Source: Penicillus capitatus (Eukaryota > Chlorophyta). From it: a stretch of 64,000 nt of DNA. Shown here in pieces: positions 47,511-59,095 of the stretch. Every line of letters begins with the position of its first letter. The stretch's first letter is position 1. The DNA lies in the NCBI GenBank assembly GCA_965649825.1, contig OZ287696.1, positions 496,001 to 560,000 on the forward strand. Reading direction: 5' to 3'. The notes beneath the pieces were generated by a model. The model searched no databases, was not told the origin of the DNA, and was given only the letters and a program-made list of their open reading frames with translations. The translations under genes and the position numbers were made by a program.

Positions 47511-48793
47511 ATGTCGCAGAAACGTGAAGACGTCCGTCCTCGCTTTCGAGCGCGCGCTATCTGTGATGCCATTGCCGGTGCTTTGTCAGGAGGCGTTTCG
47601 CGTTTTGCAGTGGGTCCTCTCGATGTTCTGAAAATTCGTTTTCAAATTCAGATCGAACCCATCTCGACACAGTTCGCCACGAGGCGGCCAAAATACACTG
47701 GCATCCTTCAAGCCTTCCAAACCATTATCAGAGAGGAGGGCATCACAGTGGATCCAACGCACTCAAATGATAGACGCATAGATTTGGCGCCATGTATGAT
47801 AGGCGCTGTGGAAAGGCACAGTGCCAGGTCAGCTGCTGACCATTCCGTACACAGCCATTCAGTTCGTGGCCTTGAACAGCAGTCGATCCTTTCTTCAGAG
47901 ATTTGAATGGGCAGGTCAGTGATGTTGACGTCTCACTCTTTTGGCCGATTCTCACTCTTCTATATCCACAGAGATGCACCAAACGTGGGTGTCCTTTGTC
48001 AGCGGGGGCGTAGCCGGCGCTGCTGCAACATTGGGTTCCTATCCTTTCGATCTGCTGCGGACAACCCTCGCGGCTCAAGGTTTGCCAAAGGTCACACGAC
48101 TGCAGGACGAAGCCAGATGTGTCAGTCAGTGATGGTAGGTCTATGATGGGATGTTCGATGCAGCATGGCACATCTACAAAGCACATGGTATTGCTGGTCT
48201 CTATGGTGGCATCACCGTCACGTTGATCGAAATCGTCCCCTACTCGGCCTTGCAATTCGCATCGTATGACTTCTTTCATCAGACGGTTCACTCTTTCAAG
48301 GTTTCCATCCCATTTCGTATCACCGCTGCAGATTCTGTGCCTCGTAGATATCAAGAGGACGACCAGAAAAGCGAACAGCCCTTGACAATTTTTTCTGTGG
48401 CCTCGCTGCAGGTCTGATCCTGTCTGGACAACAAAGGACCTCAGATCTTTCCCTTTACAGGAATTGTGAGCAAATTGGCAACGCATCCATTGGATGTCGT
48501 GAAGAAACGTTACCAAGTGGCAGGACTGCAGCGATCTCTGCGCTACGGCCAACGTGTCGATGTTCGTAATGTACAGACATTGGCACGATCTTTTCACATG
48601 GTGATCCGCAAAGAAGGCATAAGAGGACTGTGGAAAGGCAGCCTGCCAAACATCCTCAAGGCACCCTTCCCTCACAGACATCCTTGTGAACTCAGGGATG
48701 TGTTGTTAGGCTGGACCAGCTGCTGCGGTGACACTCGTGAGTTATGAATTCTTGATCGGGCTGCTCGCACAAACGATGGACGTGGATGCATGA
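47511..48793 (+). CDS. Mitochondrial carrier, thiamine-pyrophosphate type
   Basis: Inner-membrane carrier of the SLC25 family, three repeats. Repeat 1: [22 protein letters not shown] with [14 protein letters not shown]; repeat 2: [22 protein letters not shown], then [16 protein letters not shown] and [20 protein letters not shown]; repeat 3: [34 protein letters not shown], then [15 protein letters not shown]. Each P-x-D/x-x-K/R signature is visible (PLDVLK, PFDLLR, PLDVVK). The second-repeat wording is closest to the TPP/deoxynucleotide carrier (TPC1/SLC25A19). Several introns; the last, 48661-48709, has GC-AG ends. Start ATG 47511 lies 45 bases after the LQY1-like stop, same strand. Confidence 0.88.
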
Positions 48794-48868
48794 ATGATAA
48801 AATGGACGAATGATCATTTTGTCGCCTGTCATCATCATTTCCTCGTTCACTCGCGCTGCGCTATCGAG

Positions 48869-50268
48869 ATGGCGACGGAATTTGGGACGTGTCGCAGCGA
48901 AGTGGCGTCGTTGGGGAAACCTGACTACTATACCGAGCTCAAAACGCAGCAACGCGAACTCGAGTTTCTCGAAATTCAGGCTTACCCTCACTGCCTGCTG
49001 TTCTCGAGTACAATGACATTCCTTACAGGAAGAGTACATCAAAGAGGAGCAGCGTAACCTGAAACGCGAGTTGCTTAGAGCACAGGAAGAGGTGAAGCGT
49101 ATCCAGTCCGTTCCCCTAGTGATCGGGCAGTTTCTGGAAATGATTGATACGAATACGGGAATTGTGGGCAGCACGACTGGATCCAACTACTACGTCCGTG
49201 TGCTCAGTACACTCAACAGGTCATGATCACCTGGTCATGTCAGCCCGGCTGATGTGGTGGTCATACAGGGAGTTGATGAAGCCGTCTGCTTCGGTGGCGC
49301 TGCACCGTCATTCCAATGCACTCGTGGACATTTTGCCACCCGAGGCCGATTCGAGCATCTCGATGCTCTCCGATTCCGAGAAACCGGATGTGAGTTATCA
49401 GGACATTGGAGGATTAGACATTCAGAAACAGGAGATCCGTGAAGCGGTGGAGTTGCCGTTGACGCATCACGATCTCTATACGCAGATTGGCATCGATCCC
49501 CCACGTGGCGTCCTCCTCTACGGTCCTCCGGGGACAGGAAAGACCATGTTGGCCAAGGCGGTGGCCAAGCACACGACAGCGTCCTTCATTCGCGTTGTGG
49601 GATCGGAATTCGTACAGAAGTACCTTGGAGAGGGCCCAAGAATGGTCCGCGATGTCTTTCGCCTTGCCAAAGAGAATGCTCCTGCCATTATCTTCATCGA
49701 CGAAGTGGACGCCATCGCAACTGCGAGATTCGATGCACAAACAGGTACCCCTGCTGCCTGTCACTTCAAAGCTTGTCCTTATGTTGTCGGTTTCTGCGGC
49801 AGGAGCGGATCGTGAGGTGCAGCGGATTCTGCTAGAATTGCTGAACCAGATGGATGGCTTCGACCAGAACACGAACGTGAAAGTCATCATGGCAACAAAC
49901 CGACACGATACACTAGATCCTGCACTGCTTCGTCCTGGAAGACTGGATCGAAAAATCGAGTTTCCGATGCCAGATCGCCGAGAGAAGCGTCTTGTTTTTC
50001 AAGTGTGCACCAACAAGATGAATCTGAGCGATGAAGTGGATCTGGAGGACTACGTTTCGAGACCAGACAAAATCAGCGCCGCCGATATCACGTCTATCTG
50101 CCAAGAAGCTGGCATGCACGCTGTCCGCAAAAACAGGTCTCCCTCTACTCTGTATGATCCATGTGTGAGGAGTTCAGCGATAGGTACGTGATTTTGCCGA
50201 AGGATTTTGAGAAGGGATACAAATCTATCGTACGGGGATTCGATTCTGAGTTTGCTTTCTATAAGTGA
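48869..50268 (+). CDS. RPT3: 26S proteasome regulatory ATPase RPT3 (PSMC4)
   Basis: AAA ATPase of the 19S base that unfolds proteasome substrates. Coiled coil ([16 protein letters not shown]), OB-fold region [38 protein letters not shown], then [20 protein letters not shown], Walker A GPPGTGKT, Walker [44 protein letters not shown]-terminus ends FAFYK, matching the Hb-Y-x docking motif. Wording matches RPT3 rather than other RPTs. Introns: 48980-49028 (GC-AG), about 49218-49268, about 49746-49803, about 50137-50184. Stop lies 3 bases from the stop of the convergent gene. Confidence 0.96.
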
Positions 50269-50271
50269 AGC

Positions 50272-50713
50272 TTACAACGATTGTTCTCCAACAACAATTC
50301 TGAAATCATCAAATCCTTCCAGATAGATGAGAGCTTCCTGAATCATCTGCTGTCTTTCGCGGATCTCTTCGATCAACTCCTTGGAATGATGATCCACGTC
50401 ATCGTAGTTCAGCAGAGGCTCATCGTTGTCGTCATATCGACGAAGACACGGACGTCGTTCCTAACACCGTGCAGCAACAAATTCGGTGACATTGCCTGTC
50501 CGTCCATGTCACCATCGCCGTCTTTGCAGAAGAGTAGCCGTTGCCTTCTATCAGCAACCGGCGACGGTCGTCGCACTTGACAGTCTGAACGCGTCTTCGC
50601 GTCACCAAACACGGCTACGACGCAGAGGCGATCCGTCGAGCAATGCCGTGACGATCTAGCACAGTAGGCAGCACACGCTTCCGAATAGAACTGCACAAGA
50701 GCTCTGTAGTCAT
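50272..50713 (-). CDS. Unrecognised small protein
   Basis: Not recognised. The last exon is confident as coding: NYDDVDHHSKELIEEIRER, QMIQEALIYLEGFDDFRIVV, stop at 50272-50274. An upstream exon from ATG 50713 (MTTELLCSSIRKRVLPTVLDRHG) is likely, but the joins between about 50440 and 50630 are not settled. Convergent with RPT3, with only 3 bases between the stop codons. Confidence 0.5.
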
Positions 50714-51025
50714 TTCGTCGCGGAAATGCCTCCTTCTCGCTCGATGTCGTCTCTATGAGCTACACCTTACCAGAATCGCCAACAAAGCACAGAATTCCAA
50801 GTGATGCCCTTCCGAGAGCACGGAGGCGAGGCACTAACGATATCGACATCGGCATCCGTCACGTTCGCCAGTGGATTCAAAACTTTTTCCATACTCGCCG
50901 TGTGGATAGATCAAAAGCTGTCGCCGTTAACGCATAACCCGAACGGGCACATATTCGATATCGACAACAAAGACTCGACAAAATGCACAGTCGTTAACAC
51001 CGAGTGCGTGGAAAAGAGCGTCAGA
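50714..51025. other. Short intergenic stretch
   Basis: About 310 bases; nothing recognised beyond untranslated sequence. Confidence 0.45.
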
Positions 51026-51493
51026 CTACCACTGTTTTTCTTTCAAGCGCTTCAAACATGCGGCATTTGAGTTATTGGGCCGCCTTCCAACGTCATCTCC
51101 CTTGTACTTACGAAACCTACAGCGCCAAAATCGTTGGCATACCGTTCCTTGCTCGGCAGTCGAGTCCTACCGGCGTTTGGGAGAGTCACAGGCAGGACAC
51201 TTGTAGGAATTGGGCTCTTTGGAAAAATCCGCACCGACATAGATATAGCCGCAGTCGATGCAGATAAAGGATTCCGTTGCCGACGCAGATTTGGATCCAA
51301 AACCGAACAGACTCACGACTGCTGTTCCCGACGACGCGTACTCGGGTCGAGCACTGCCGAGGTGTCGCGTTTGGAGGGCAGACGTGTGCCAGTCCTGTCG
51401 AAAACGGCTCTTAGCACTGATAACCCCAGACCTGCGCTGCAGTCTACTGGGCAACAGTGTTCCTGCCAGACCAGTTGTCGATCTCCGAATCAT
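51026..51493 (-). CDS. Rubredoxin, plastid type
   Basis: Small iron protein with one Fe(Cys)4 site. N-terminus MIRRSTTGLAGTLLPSRLQRR is a Ser/Arg/Thr-rich targeting sequence. Rubredoxin domain: FICIDCGYIYVGADF and YKCPACDSPKRRF, both C-x2-C pairs present. A 55 nt intron (GTAGGACTCG ... GCTGTAG) splits RR|FRKYKGDD; after it the protein ends LKRLKEKQW. Algal and plant rubredoxins of photosystem II assembly usually carry a C-terminal membrane helix; here none is seen, so membrane attachment is doubtful. Confidence 0.87.
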
Positions 51494-51511
51494 GGAGTTT
51501 AATACCGTATG

Positions 51512-53469
51512 TCAGTCGTACAAATCGGATTGGGTATATTCGTAAGGCAATGGTAAAGGAATTGGACCAATAGCAGTGGGGTTGGGTACAGAAATGCCCA
51601 TCAGCTTCTCGACAAACACATCTCTCCCAGTATCGTCCATCCATCCTTGAATAAATTGCTTTAATAGATCTGGCTGATCCTGCAAGTGCCGAAAAGTCCA
51701 TTGGACAATTTGGTCTTCTGTTTTGCCGCTCAGTTCATCGACTGGCAGCGCATAGCAGCTTCCTTGCTGCTTCTCTGACGAGCCATCATTGCACGGAGAC
51801 ATAACGGAGACCTTTTGCCTGAGTGTATGATAATCATAGCTCGTGGCTCCAAACAGAGGAGGAGATCGGGCGTGAGGTAACAACGGGTTGTGTGACACCG
51901 ATCGCACCAGATCCTGAGTCGAGATGTCGTACGACTTTATCGATGCATTCATGGGAAGCTTGACCATGGTCTGAGGAACAACGGAGGGTGCCGTTGAGCT
52001 CTGAACAGTAGATGATATACTGCCACTCAGCGGATGACAGTTCAGTGTTGGCATGTCTAAGATGCACTGCGTTGGCGGAGATGTCTCTGAAACGGTTGGC
52101 GTCGGGACGACTCTGATCGGCTCGATGGATGTCGGCCACGTTGCATCTGGCAGGACGTCACTGACATTCTCCACACCCGATGGCGTCGACGTTCGCGAAG
52201 ATTTTCGAAAACGTGGCTCTCCATTCGTCAGGTGCATTTGTTCTGTGAGTGTCTCCCGAGAAAACAGATACGTGTTGTCTCTCACGGAGTTGGTTGGAGG
52301 GCAAGGTGACAAACTGCGTTGATGCCTCTGTGTTCTGCACTTGAGCTGAAATCCTGGAGGCTCTTTCTGCTGCAGTTTCCTTGAACTGCCGGTTCTGTTG
52401 GACATCGTCGATATCGACTCCATTTGACTGCCAGACTCTGAAGAATTTCCATCAGCCTACACTCCATTGACAACGACGGATTCTATCGGCAAAGCACTCG
52501 ACCTGCCACGGAAGCACAGGGATGGGTACAGGTATGTCATCTGCTAACTGCATTGGTTGCGGCAGCATTCTTTCCGTCCCCTTATGCAGAACAATGTGAT
52601 ACAACGCCCGCGATTCAATTCTGCAAACCACAACATTTGCGATCTGTCACATCATCATTGTCTGGCAGGCATGTGAGCCCCCAGACCTGAAGCACTCAGT
52701 CAGGATGGCACGCTCCGTCTGCAGTTTGGCGTTCCACATCTCGCTGTAAGGTTGTGGAGCCTTGGCAGCATGGATCGGTGTGGGACTTCGGATGACGACG
52801 ACAAGACGTTCGCCCTTGTCTTGGTGTACGGCATCGACAATGTGTGATCCGTTCACTTCGGATGTGGCTTTCTGAATCTCGACCACCGATACCTTCTCCT
52901 TCAATTCTTGAAATGGCTGCATGACGACGAGTGTCAATAAATACCCATCTTCTGTCACCAGCTTCCCAATGCTCTCAATGGATGACAGGATTCCATTGCC
53001 ACATGGCAATACTCTCTTCACACGTGTCACATCAAACTGCCAACAGATCGTACGACAAGATGATCGAAGAGATCGGGCACACCTGACCATCTGACGAAAC
53101 GGCTGTTGCTGTGACGAACTCTCGTCTCTCCGAAAGGACGTCATTGGGGAAACCGAGTTTATCAATCGTCGGATCGGCGGCGGTGTCTTCGGAGTTAGAC
53201 ATCTCAAATAGCACGGCACCACGTGTGCTCTGTTCACGCGTCTCTTTGGCCACTTGTATTACAGAAGAGGCTATTTCGGTTGGCGGGATAAAACGCAAGG
53301 ACCCCATGGCGCTTCGACCCCGGACACCATCACGCCAATGGAATAAATCACGGTAGAGATTGTCGCTCGGCGGTAAACCTGCAGCGACGTTATGGTCGAG
53401 CATAGCATCGTCCAACATCTCGGACGCGGACTGAGAACACATCGACGAACGATGGAAACGTCCCATCAT
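51512..53469 (-). CDS. Large unrecognised protein
   Basis: About 600 residues, no domain recognised. Exons: MMGRFHRSSMCSQSASEML ... TATAVSSDGQ; FDVTRVKRVLPCGNGILSS, VTEDGYLLTLVVMQPFQEL; ESRALYHIVLHKGTERML, VPIPVLPWQVECF; and a Ser/Thr/Pro-rich C-terminal half ending EDQIVQWTFRHLQDQPDLL, GWMDDTGRDVF ... YTQSDLYD. The third-to-fourth join (DRI|QSGSQMES) is phase-correct across a 40 nt intron. Looks like a nuclear regulatory protein with a disordered middle, but that is inference. Its ATG at 53469 overlaps the region of the divergent MCRS1-like start. Confidence 0.6.
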
Positions 53470-54672
53470 CAACCCGACGGCAACGACGCAAAGATGTCGA
53501 CGAACGCGATGCTCTCGGCGAATCAACTGGCACGGCGACGCGAAGGAGCAGTTCGGCAACTGCTTTATCGTTATCAAGAGGAGTATGTGGAGCTCCTGAA
53601 GCTCCTGGAAAGTCGATGTCCGGCATGGAGCAAACAGTCATCTCCGACCAAAACGGTCGCGGAGCAGAAGAGCGTTTTGACGGACAAGTTCGACAAGTAT
53701 CTCAAAGGTCTGACCATACGGCGTGGTTTCTAACGTGACGCGCGGTGTGCTGACCATAGAACGGTTAGAAATGCAAGATATCGAAGAAGAGGAGCTGCTG
53801 GAGCTGAGGAGGTTTGGAGTGCCCATTGTCTCGAAAAAGAGACTAAGAGATCCTAGCAATGTGCCACTCTTTGCCGAGACAGAGGCGTTCCTCGCTACAG
53901 CATTGACTCAGACGACGAGCGCTTCCCAATCGGAACCCAATTTGCAAGCAGCGTCCGTTTCATCTGATCCACAAGATCCGCCATCGGATTCCTCTGCAGA
54001 TGTGCCAATATCGGACAGTTCTGAAAAAGCAGAGACAGAGACAGCGAGCAGATTGGAGAGATTAGAGGCGTTTGCTAGCAGTGCCTGTTATCGAGCAATG
54101 GACAGAGAAGATGATCTGATCTGTCTGGTTGGGCACCGCGGAAAGTATGCCGTACGGCGAAACGCCTTCACCATTGGATGCATCCTCCCACCGATAGCCG
54201 CCATTCATCGCGATGCAGCAACAGAACCTCCAAGTCACATCGGCCGAAGTAAGGATCCTCTTCGGGCGATGACAAGCGACGTCGATCGGCCTTCTCAGAG
54301 CGAAAAGCCGTCGGAGAACCGACACGGGAGCAGCGAGATGCGAAGGATGTAGATGTGGATCTGGGCAAGGAAGGCAAGCAGTGCAAGGAGACATGCGTTT
54401 TTGCCCATGTGTGGTTCAAGCACAACGGACTCCTCTGCATCAGAGCTGTCGGTCGCCGCGATATCTTGATCGACGGAAATGAGGTAAGTGTTTGGAAAGA
54501 GCACAAACAAACATGTGAGAGGATGGTGTGGTTTCAGCTAAAACCTGAAGATGTTGCTTTTTTGAAGCATTGGAGTTTGTTGGAGATTGAGGGGATCGCG
54601 CTCATGGTACTGATGAATCAGAATGCGATACACCGACTGCGAAAACGGTCCAAACATGAAATCAACATTTAA
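53452..54672 (+). CDS. FHA-domain protein, MCRS1-like
   Basis: The C-terminal region resembles the FHA domain of microspherule protein 1, a subunit of INO80 and histone-acetyltransferase (NSL) complexes: VDVDLGKEGKQCKETCVFAHV, FKHNGLLCIRAVGRRDILIDGNE, HWSLLEIEGIALMVLMNQNAI. The N-terminus (ANQLARRREGAVRQLLYRY) and the middle (EEELLELRRFGVPIV) are helical and acidic. Introns: about 53710-53759, 54249-54298 (GTAAGG donor, joins IGR|KRK), 54484-54537 (GTAAGT donor). The usual G-R-x-x-S phosphothreonine site is not obvious, so phosphopeptide binding is uncertain. Stop 26 bases from the convergent reductase. Confidence 0.75.
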
Positions 54673-54697
54673 GGCATTCGGAGTTTCTCGGGTCTTT

Positions 54698-57126
54698 TCA
54701 GGACCAGATGTCTTTCACGTACTGAGACTCTTTGAGCATTGAGCTCAGCTTCTCCTTAGCTTCCTCCTCTGTCATGCCTCCGTGGCGAACCAAGATCTGC
54801 GCAAGGCACGTATGCACATCCTGTGCCATTGCTGTCCCATCGCCACAGACGAACACAAATCTACAGATCTCTGTTTAACAATATTGCACGTCACATCATC
54901 GGAGTGCCTACCCGTTATTCTGGAAGAGATCTCGATAGAGGGCCTCGGAGTGGTCCAGCATCAAATGCTGCACGTAAACCTTCTGATCTGTCTTCCGTGA
55001 GAAGGCTGTGTGCAAATGTGTGATCGTCTTGTCCGCCTGAAAAGATTTCAACTCTTCTGCAAACAAGTAATCCTCATCTTCGCGACGACAACCGAAAAAG
55101 AGCCAACAAGGACAGACAGGACCTTCCCACTCCTAGATCCCCATTTGTTGGCGTTTGTTCATAGGATGTAAGGTTTACTTGAGTGCACAGTTTTCTTTCC
55201 GCTAGAAAACCGAGAAAGGGAGCAATGCCTGTGCCAGGACCGATCAAAACCAAAGGTCTGTCCAGGGCAGATGGCAAACGAAAAGCGCCTCCTGATCGAA
55301 TCCGAACAGGAAAGGAGACAGGCATTGCTTCAGTCTCCGATCGCTGCTTCGTTTCAATACAGCGTTTGAGCCATCCCGTAGCAACGCCTGTTCTCTCGCC
55401 ATATGGTGTCGAGTACTTTGCCACAGAGAAGGCGATACGCACACGGTTCTTGGCCACCTACATCCCAATGAAGAGTCAATGGCATTCTGTTAGAAGATAG
55501 CTTGCTTTTGGACAAGAGGCTACAGAGTAAGGACGCGACACGAGAGGGGGCAGCAACTCCAGTAGTCCTGCAAGAGGTGGCCGGCAAGAGGGAAAGCACG
55601 TCAAAATGTCCAGGAGCGAAGCCTTGGCCGACAGTATGAACTTGTGGTAGGCTTCTCGGCCGGATTTGGAAACAAGGTACTTCAGTCGGCGACTCTCGTC
55701 CGGATCCCCACAGTACTGTCCCAGAAATCGCAGCAACGTTTTCTTTAGAGCCGAACAAATATCCAGACAATGCAGAAAGCACTCCCTGGGCGGAAAGAAT
55801 GCTAAAGGTCTTTCTGGGGAAAGGGGGTGGGTAATCACCGCAGGGTTCTGTTTTGGGTGATGTGCGGCAGAGGTATGTCTGTGCCTTCTGTGGCTACCAG
55901 TGTCAAAAAATGTGCTCCGTTCAGATTCAGACGTTCAAGCAGGCGATCGACAACATCGCTATCATTCTCTGGCAGAACATCTAACGAGTCTCCCGGAGTA
56001 TACGTCAAGTTTGTTGCTCCAAGGTCCAGGGTCATTTCGTAGACCTCTCGATCAGACCACTCTGCCGTCAGTTTCTGTGCTGACAGGAGGGGAGCGAGCT
56101 GCCAATCGTCAAGAGAACGTCCATCAGAGATTCCCTCTCCGGATACAGCAGCAGGAGAAACGGAGAGGCGAGCATGAACACTGCAGACAGGCATGGCAGG
56201 GAGACCCTAAAGCACAAAGAAAAATGCCAAATCGTCAACGCATTTGACACGACACCTGAATCTCGAAGTCTGGCGGAAATCTGAAATCGAGCAGCGAATC
56301 TGACATTCCTTTCAGATCCAGACGCTGGCTCAGATCATCGGCAAGGCTACGCGGTTTGTCCACTGTTGTCGTCTTCGCATTCGCTGTAGCTTCTCCAGGA
56401 GTGATCTAGATGATGCTACGCCTCAGTAACCACAACGAGATGTTGGATCGTCACTCAACATGACTGAGTGTCGCTTTGAGTGGTTCCCAAAGAGCATCGA
56501 TCCATGCCTCCACTAAATCTTCCAATCCTTCCACCTCGTCGACCTCTCGACACTCACAGAAGCGTTCCGCTCCCAGATCATCAAATCCCTTTTTGAAACG
56601 CTGTGGGATGGCCATGAAGCTGGTATAGTTCGAATCGCCCAATCCCAGACACGTATACTTCACACCCTTCAGCATCTGCTCCTGCTGTGTCCTCGCCTGC
56701 TTCATATCTTTGAAGAATTGAAGGGAATTGTCTGGCGGATCGCCATCTCCCGTTGTCGAAACCACGGAGATGACGATGGGTGTTTTGGAGGAGGAGAGAT
56801 TGCCGAACTTCAGATCGTTGAGAGACAGGACCTGGCAACAGGAGAGTGTATGGTTGGCAGATTGGGTCATTGACAACGGGTCCTTCTTGCCTTAGCTTTG
56901 ATGTGACGTTCATTACACTCTGCATGAATGCTCTGGGCAATATCCTGTGCGGTGCCCGTCTGCGAAGCGTAGGTCACGATCACGACAGCCTGTTCCGGTT
57001 TCTTCGCGACACGCTGACTCCTGTAGGCACCAACATCTCATACAGAAGAGGCCCAACCACATCTCCCTTCGCTTTGACGTCGCACCTCAATTTAGCAAGG
57101 ATGGCTGCACCGCCCGTCAGCTGCAT
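54698..57126 (-). CDS. MTRR: Methionine synthase reductase-like diflavin reductase
   Basis: NADPH-FAD-FMN enzyme that re-reduces cobalamin on methionine synthase. FMN domain: VIVTYASQTGTAQDIAQSIH, VVSTTGDGDPPDN, CLGLGDSNYTSF, then WIDALWEPL. FAD part: YTPGDSLDVLPEN, RPYSVASCP. NADPH part: VLIGPGTGIAPFLGFLAER, and ending LSSMLKESQYVKDIWS, the usual aromatic end. The STTG-x-GDPPD wording and DIWS end favour MTRR over P450 reductase or TAH18. First exon MQLTGGAAILAKLR at 57126 joins SQRVAKKPEQAVVIV. Presence implies a B12-dependent methionine synthase elsewhere in the genome. Confidence 0.85.
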
Positions 57127-57177
57127 GTGTACGTGCGTGCTGTAAAATCTGCGACTGTTATGTGACGTTTTTCTTTA

Positions 57178-57998
57178 ATGAATCACGTCACGATGTCGAC
57201 AACAAGGGGACGTCCATTGCAGGTTCGGTGCCACGTCAGCGACAGTGAGGTCCAAACACCGTTCGAAATTGTTCAGCGTCGATGGATGAGGTTTAGCGGA
57301 ACGCTGTCCTCTCTTTTGGCGAAGTACAAACAATCGCCCGAACGGTCGGCGTTTCTATCCGTCGCCAGACGTTCGGTCCTCTGTATCGCATCACCCTCCA
57401 TCCCTGTATCCCATCCCCAATCTCCTCTCCTGCTTCTGCAATGTTTACTGGTACATAAAGTGGAGGCTGAACGTGAAGGGCATCTCTATGGATACTCGAA
57501 AGGATTCACCGTTCCGTTTTTACAATACATGCATTGTGAGGCCATCGAGATCGATCAACGGTACCCGAACTCTCCCTTTCCACAGAGATCTTTGCAGACG
57601 GGACCTGTTCTGCTGTTTTGCTAGGCAGGTAATGCAGAATGAAGCATTGCGGGCGCAGAGACTGCGTGTGGGTCTGTTAATGGGTGCGGCAACATTTGCT
57701 CATGCTTTTGAGAATGGATGCATCACAGCAGAGGCGCTGGCTATCAACGACAACGGTCCCATTCCATTGCCTTCTCTTGTTCTCTCCTTACCCTTATTGT
57801 GTGTGATAATGAACAGATGTCACTGCTCGACGACTCGTGCAGTACTACCGCTATTTTGGATTCAAAGTGTTGCGGGTTATCGAGGGAGGCTGGATGGATA
57901 TTGGCGAGATGCTCGTTTGGGGAGGCGTCGGTACGAAACTGCGTGCCGACGTTGAGGATGTTCTCATGAAATGGACCCCTGTGCTGCGTAACTCTTGA
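57178..57998 (+). CDS. GNAT-family acetyltransferase
   Basis: Acetyl-CoA-dependent N-acetyltransferase. Start MNHVTMSTTRGRPLQVRC, Arg/Ser/Thr-rich and possibly a plastid transit peptide; PFEIVQRRWMRFSGTLSSLL and HLYGYSKGFTVPFLQYMHCE follow. The C-terminal GNAT end is clear: DVTARRLVQYYRYFGFKVLRVIEGG and DIGEMLVWGGVGTKLR. Introns: about 57561-57622 and about 57752-57812, the latter containing TGTGTGATAATGAACAG; both joins are in phase. Orthology not established; plant plastid GNATs are the nearest idea. Confidence 0.75.
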
Positions 57999-58192
57999 TT
58001 CTTGGATCTCAGTGCAGCGACGTTTCTGCATCTCATTAGATTTGTACGTGCTGTTGTTGTTGTGCTTTTTCTAACGAGTCTGACGGATTTGTGCCTTACG
58101 TCTCGACTGCCGTTCTTTCGTGACATCTTCGCGCTTGACACGTACTACATACGACCGTCTGTCAATTGCGTCGCCATAAAGGAGAAGTCACT

Positions 58193-59095
58193 ATGGCGTG
58201 CTCAGATTACTACGTTTCTGAGAAGATGGCCTTAGCGATGGGTCTGAATCGGATTGGAACTTCTGGTGGAGCAGAGCGCATCTTTCCTTGTATCAGGCTC
58301 CGCGGCCTGCCATTCCACGTTACGGAGGACGACATTCGGCTTTTTCTCGTAACAATCCTCAACCGTTTACATTGGCAGAAAGCAATGGATATGCCAACAG
58401 CAGGGCTGTGATACTGTGGATATACTGATGGTGAAGAAAGAGGGGCGCTTTTGTGGCGAGGCATATGTCGTATTGGCATCTCCACTATTCGTCGATCTGG
58501 CGCTAACGAAGAACAAGAGCTACATGGGTCGGCGCTATATTGAAATCTTCAGAGCAAAGAAACTCGTACGTGTGTTCGTTCGTTCATGATGTTCTGTTCA
58601 TCATCGGTGTGTGATTGATGTGACAGGACTATTATCGCGCAGTATTCGCTGAAATGACAGAAGGTTCTGTCCAACACTTAGTAGGGGCAGACGCTCGTCC
58701 ACGACGTATCATCAGCAATGCAAACGGCACTGGATTAGATTCTAAGCCACGCGTGGTGAGATCGACAATTTTGAAGCTCCGTGGGCTGCCATTCAAAGTA
58801 ACAGCAGATCGAGTGGCGGCCTGGTTTCAAGAGGGCGTGACCTATTCGACTCCAATCACGGCGGACAAGTAAGCATCCATCAACAAACGTCACATCACAT
58901 GTTCATGATGGTATGCACATCAGCGTGCATATCGTCTCGGATTACGGCCGGCCAAGCGGCACAGCATTCGTTGAGTTTGCGGAACTCCTGGATGCCCAAT
59001 CCGCAGCTTCGAAGGATCGGCAAATGATGGGCACCCGTTACATTGAGATATTTGAATCGTCACAAGAGGAACGCACAAGATATACGAGTCATTGA
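58193..59095 (+). CDS. RNA-binding protein with quasi-RRMs, hnRNP H/F-like
   Basis: Two quasi-RRM domains of the hnRNP H/F and GRSF1 type, which bind G-tracts and act in splicing. First: CIRLRGLPFHVTEDDIRLFL, then after an intron VDILMVKKEGRFCGEAYVVL and RRYIEIFRAKKLDYYRAV. Second: ILKLRGLPFKVTADRVAAWF, GRPSGTAFVEFAE, TRYIEIFESSQEE. The R-G-L-P-F and R-Y-I-E-[IL]-F blocks are diagnostic. Introns: about 58352-58409, about 58567-58626 (ends TTGATGTGACAG) and about 58869-58921. Start ATG 58193. Confidence 0.88.
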
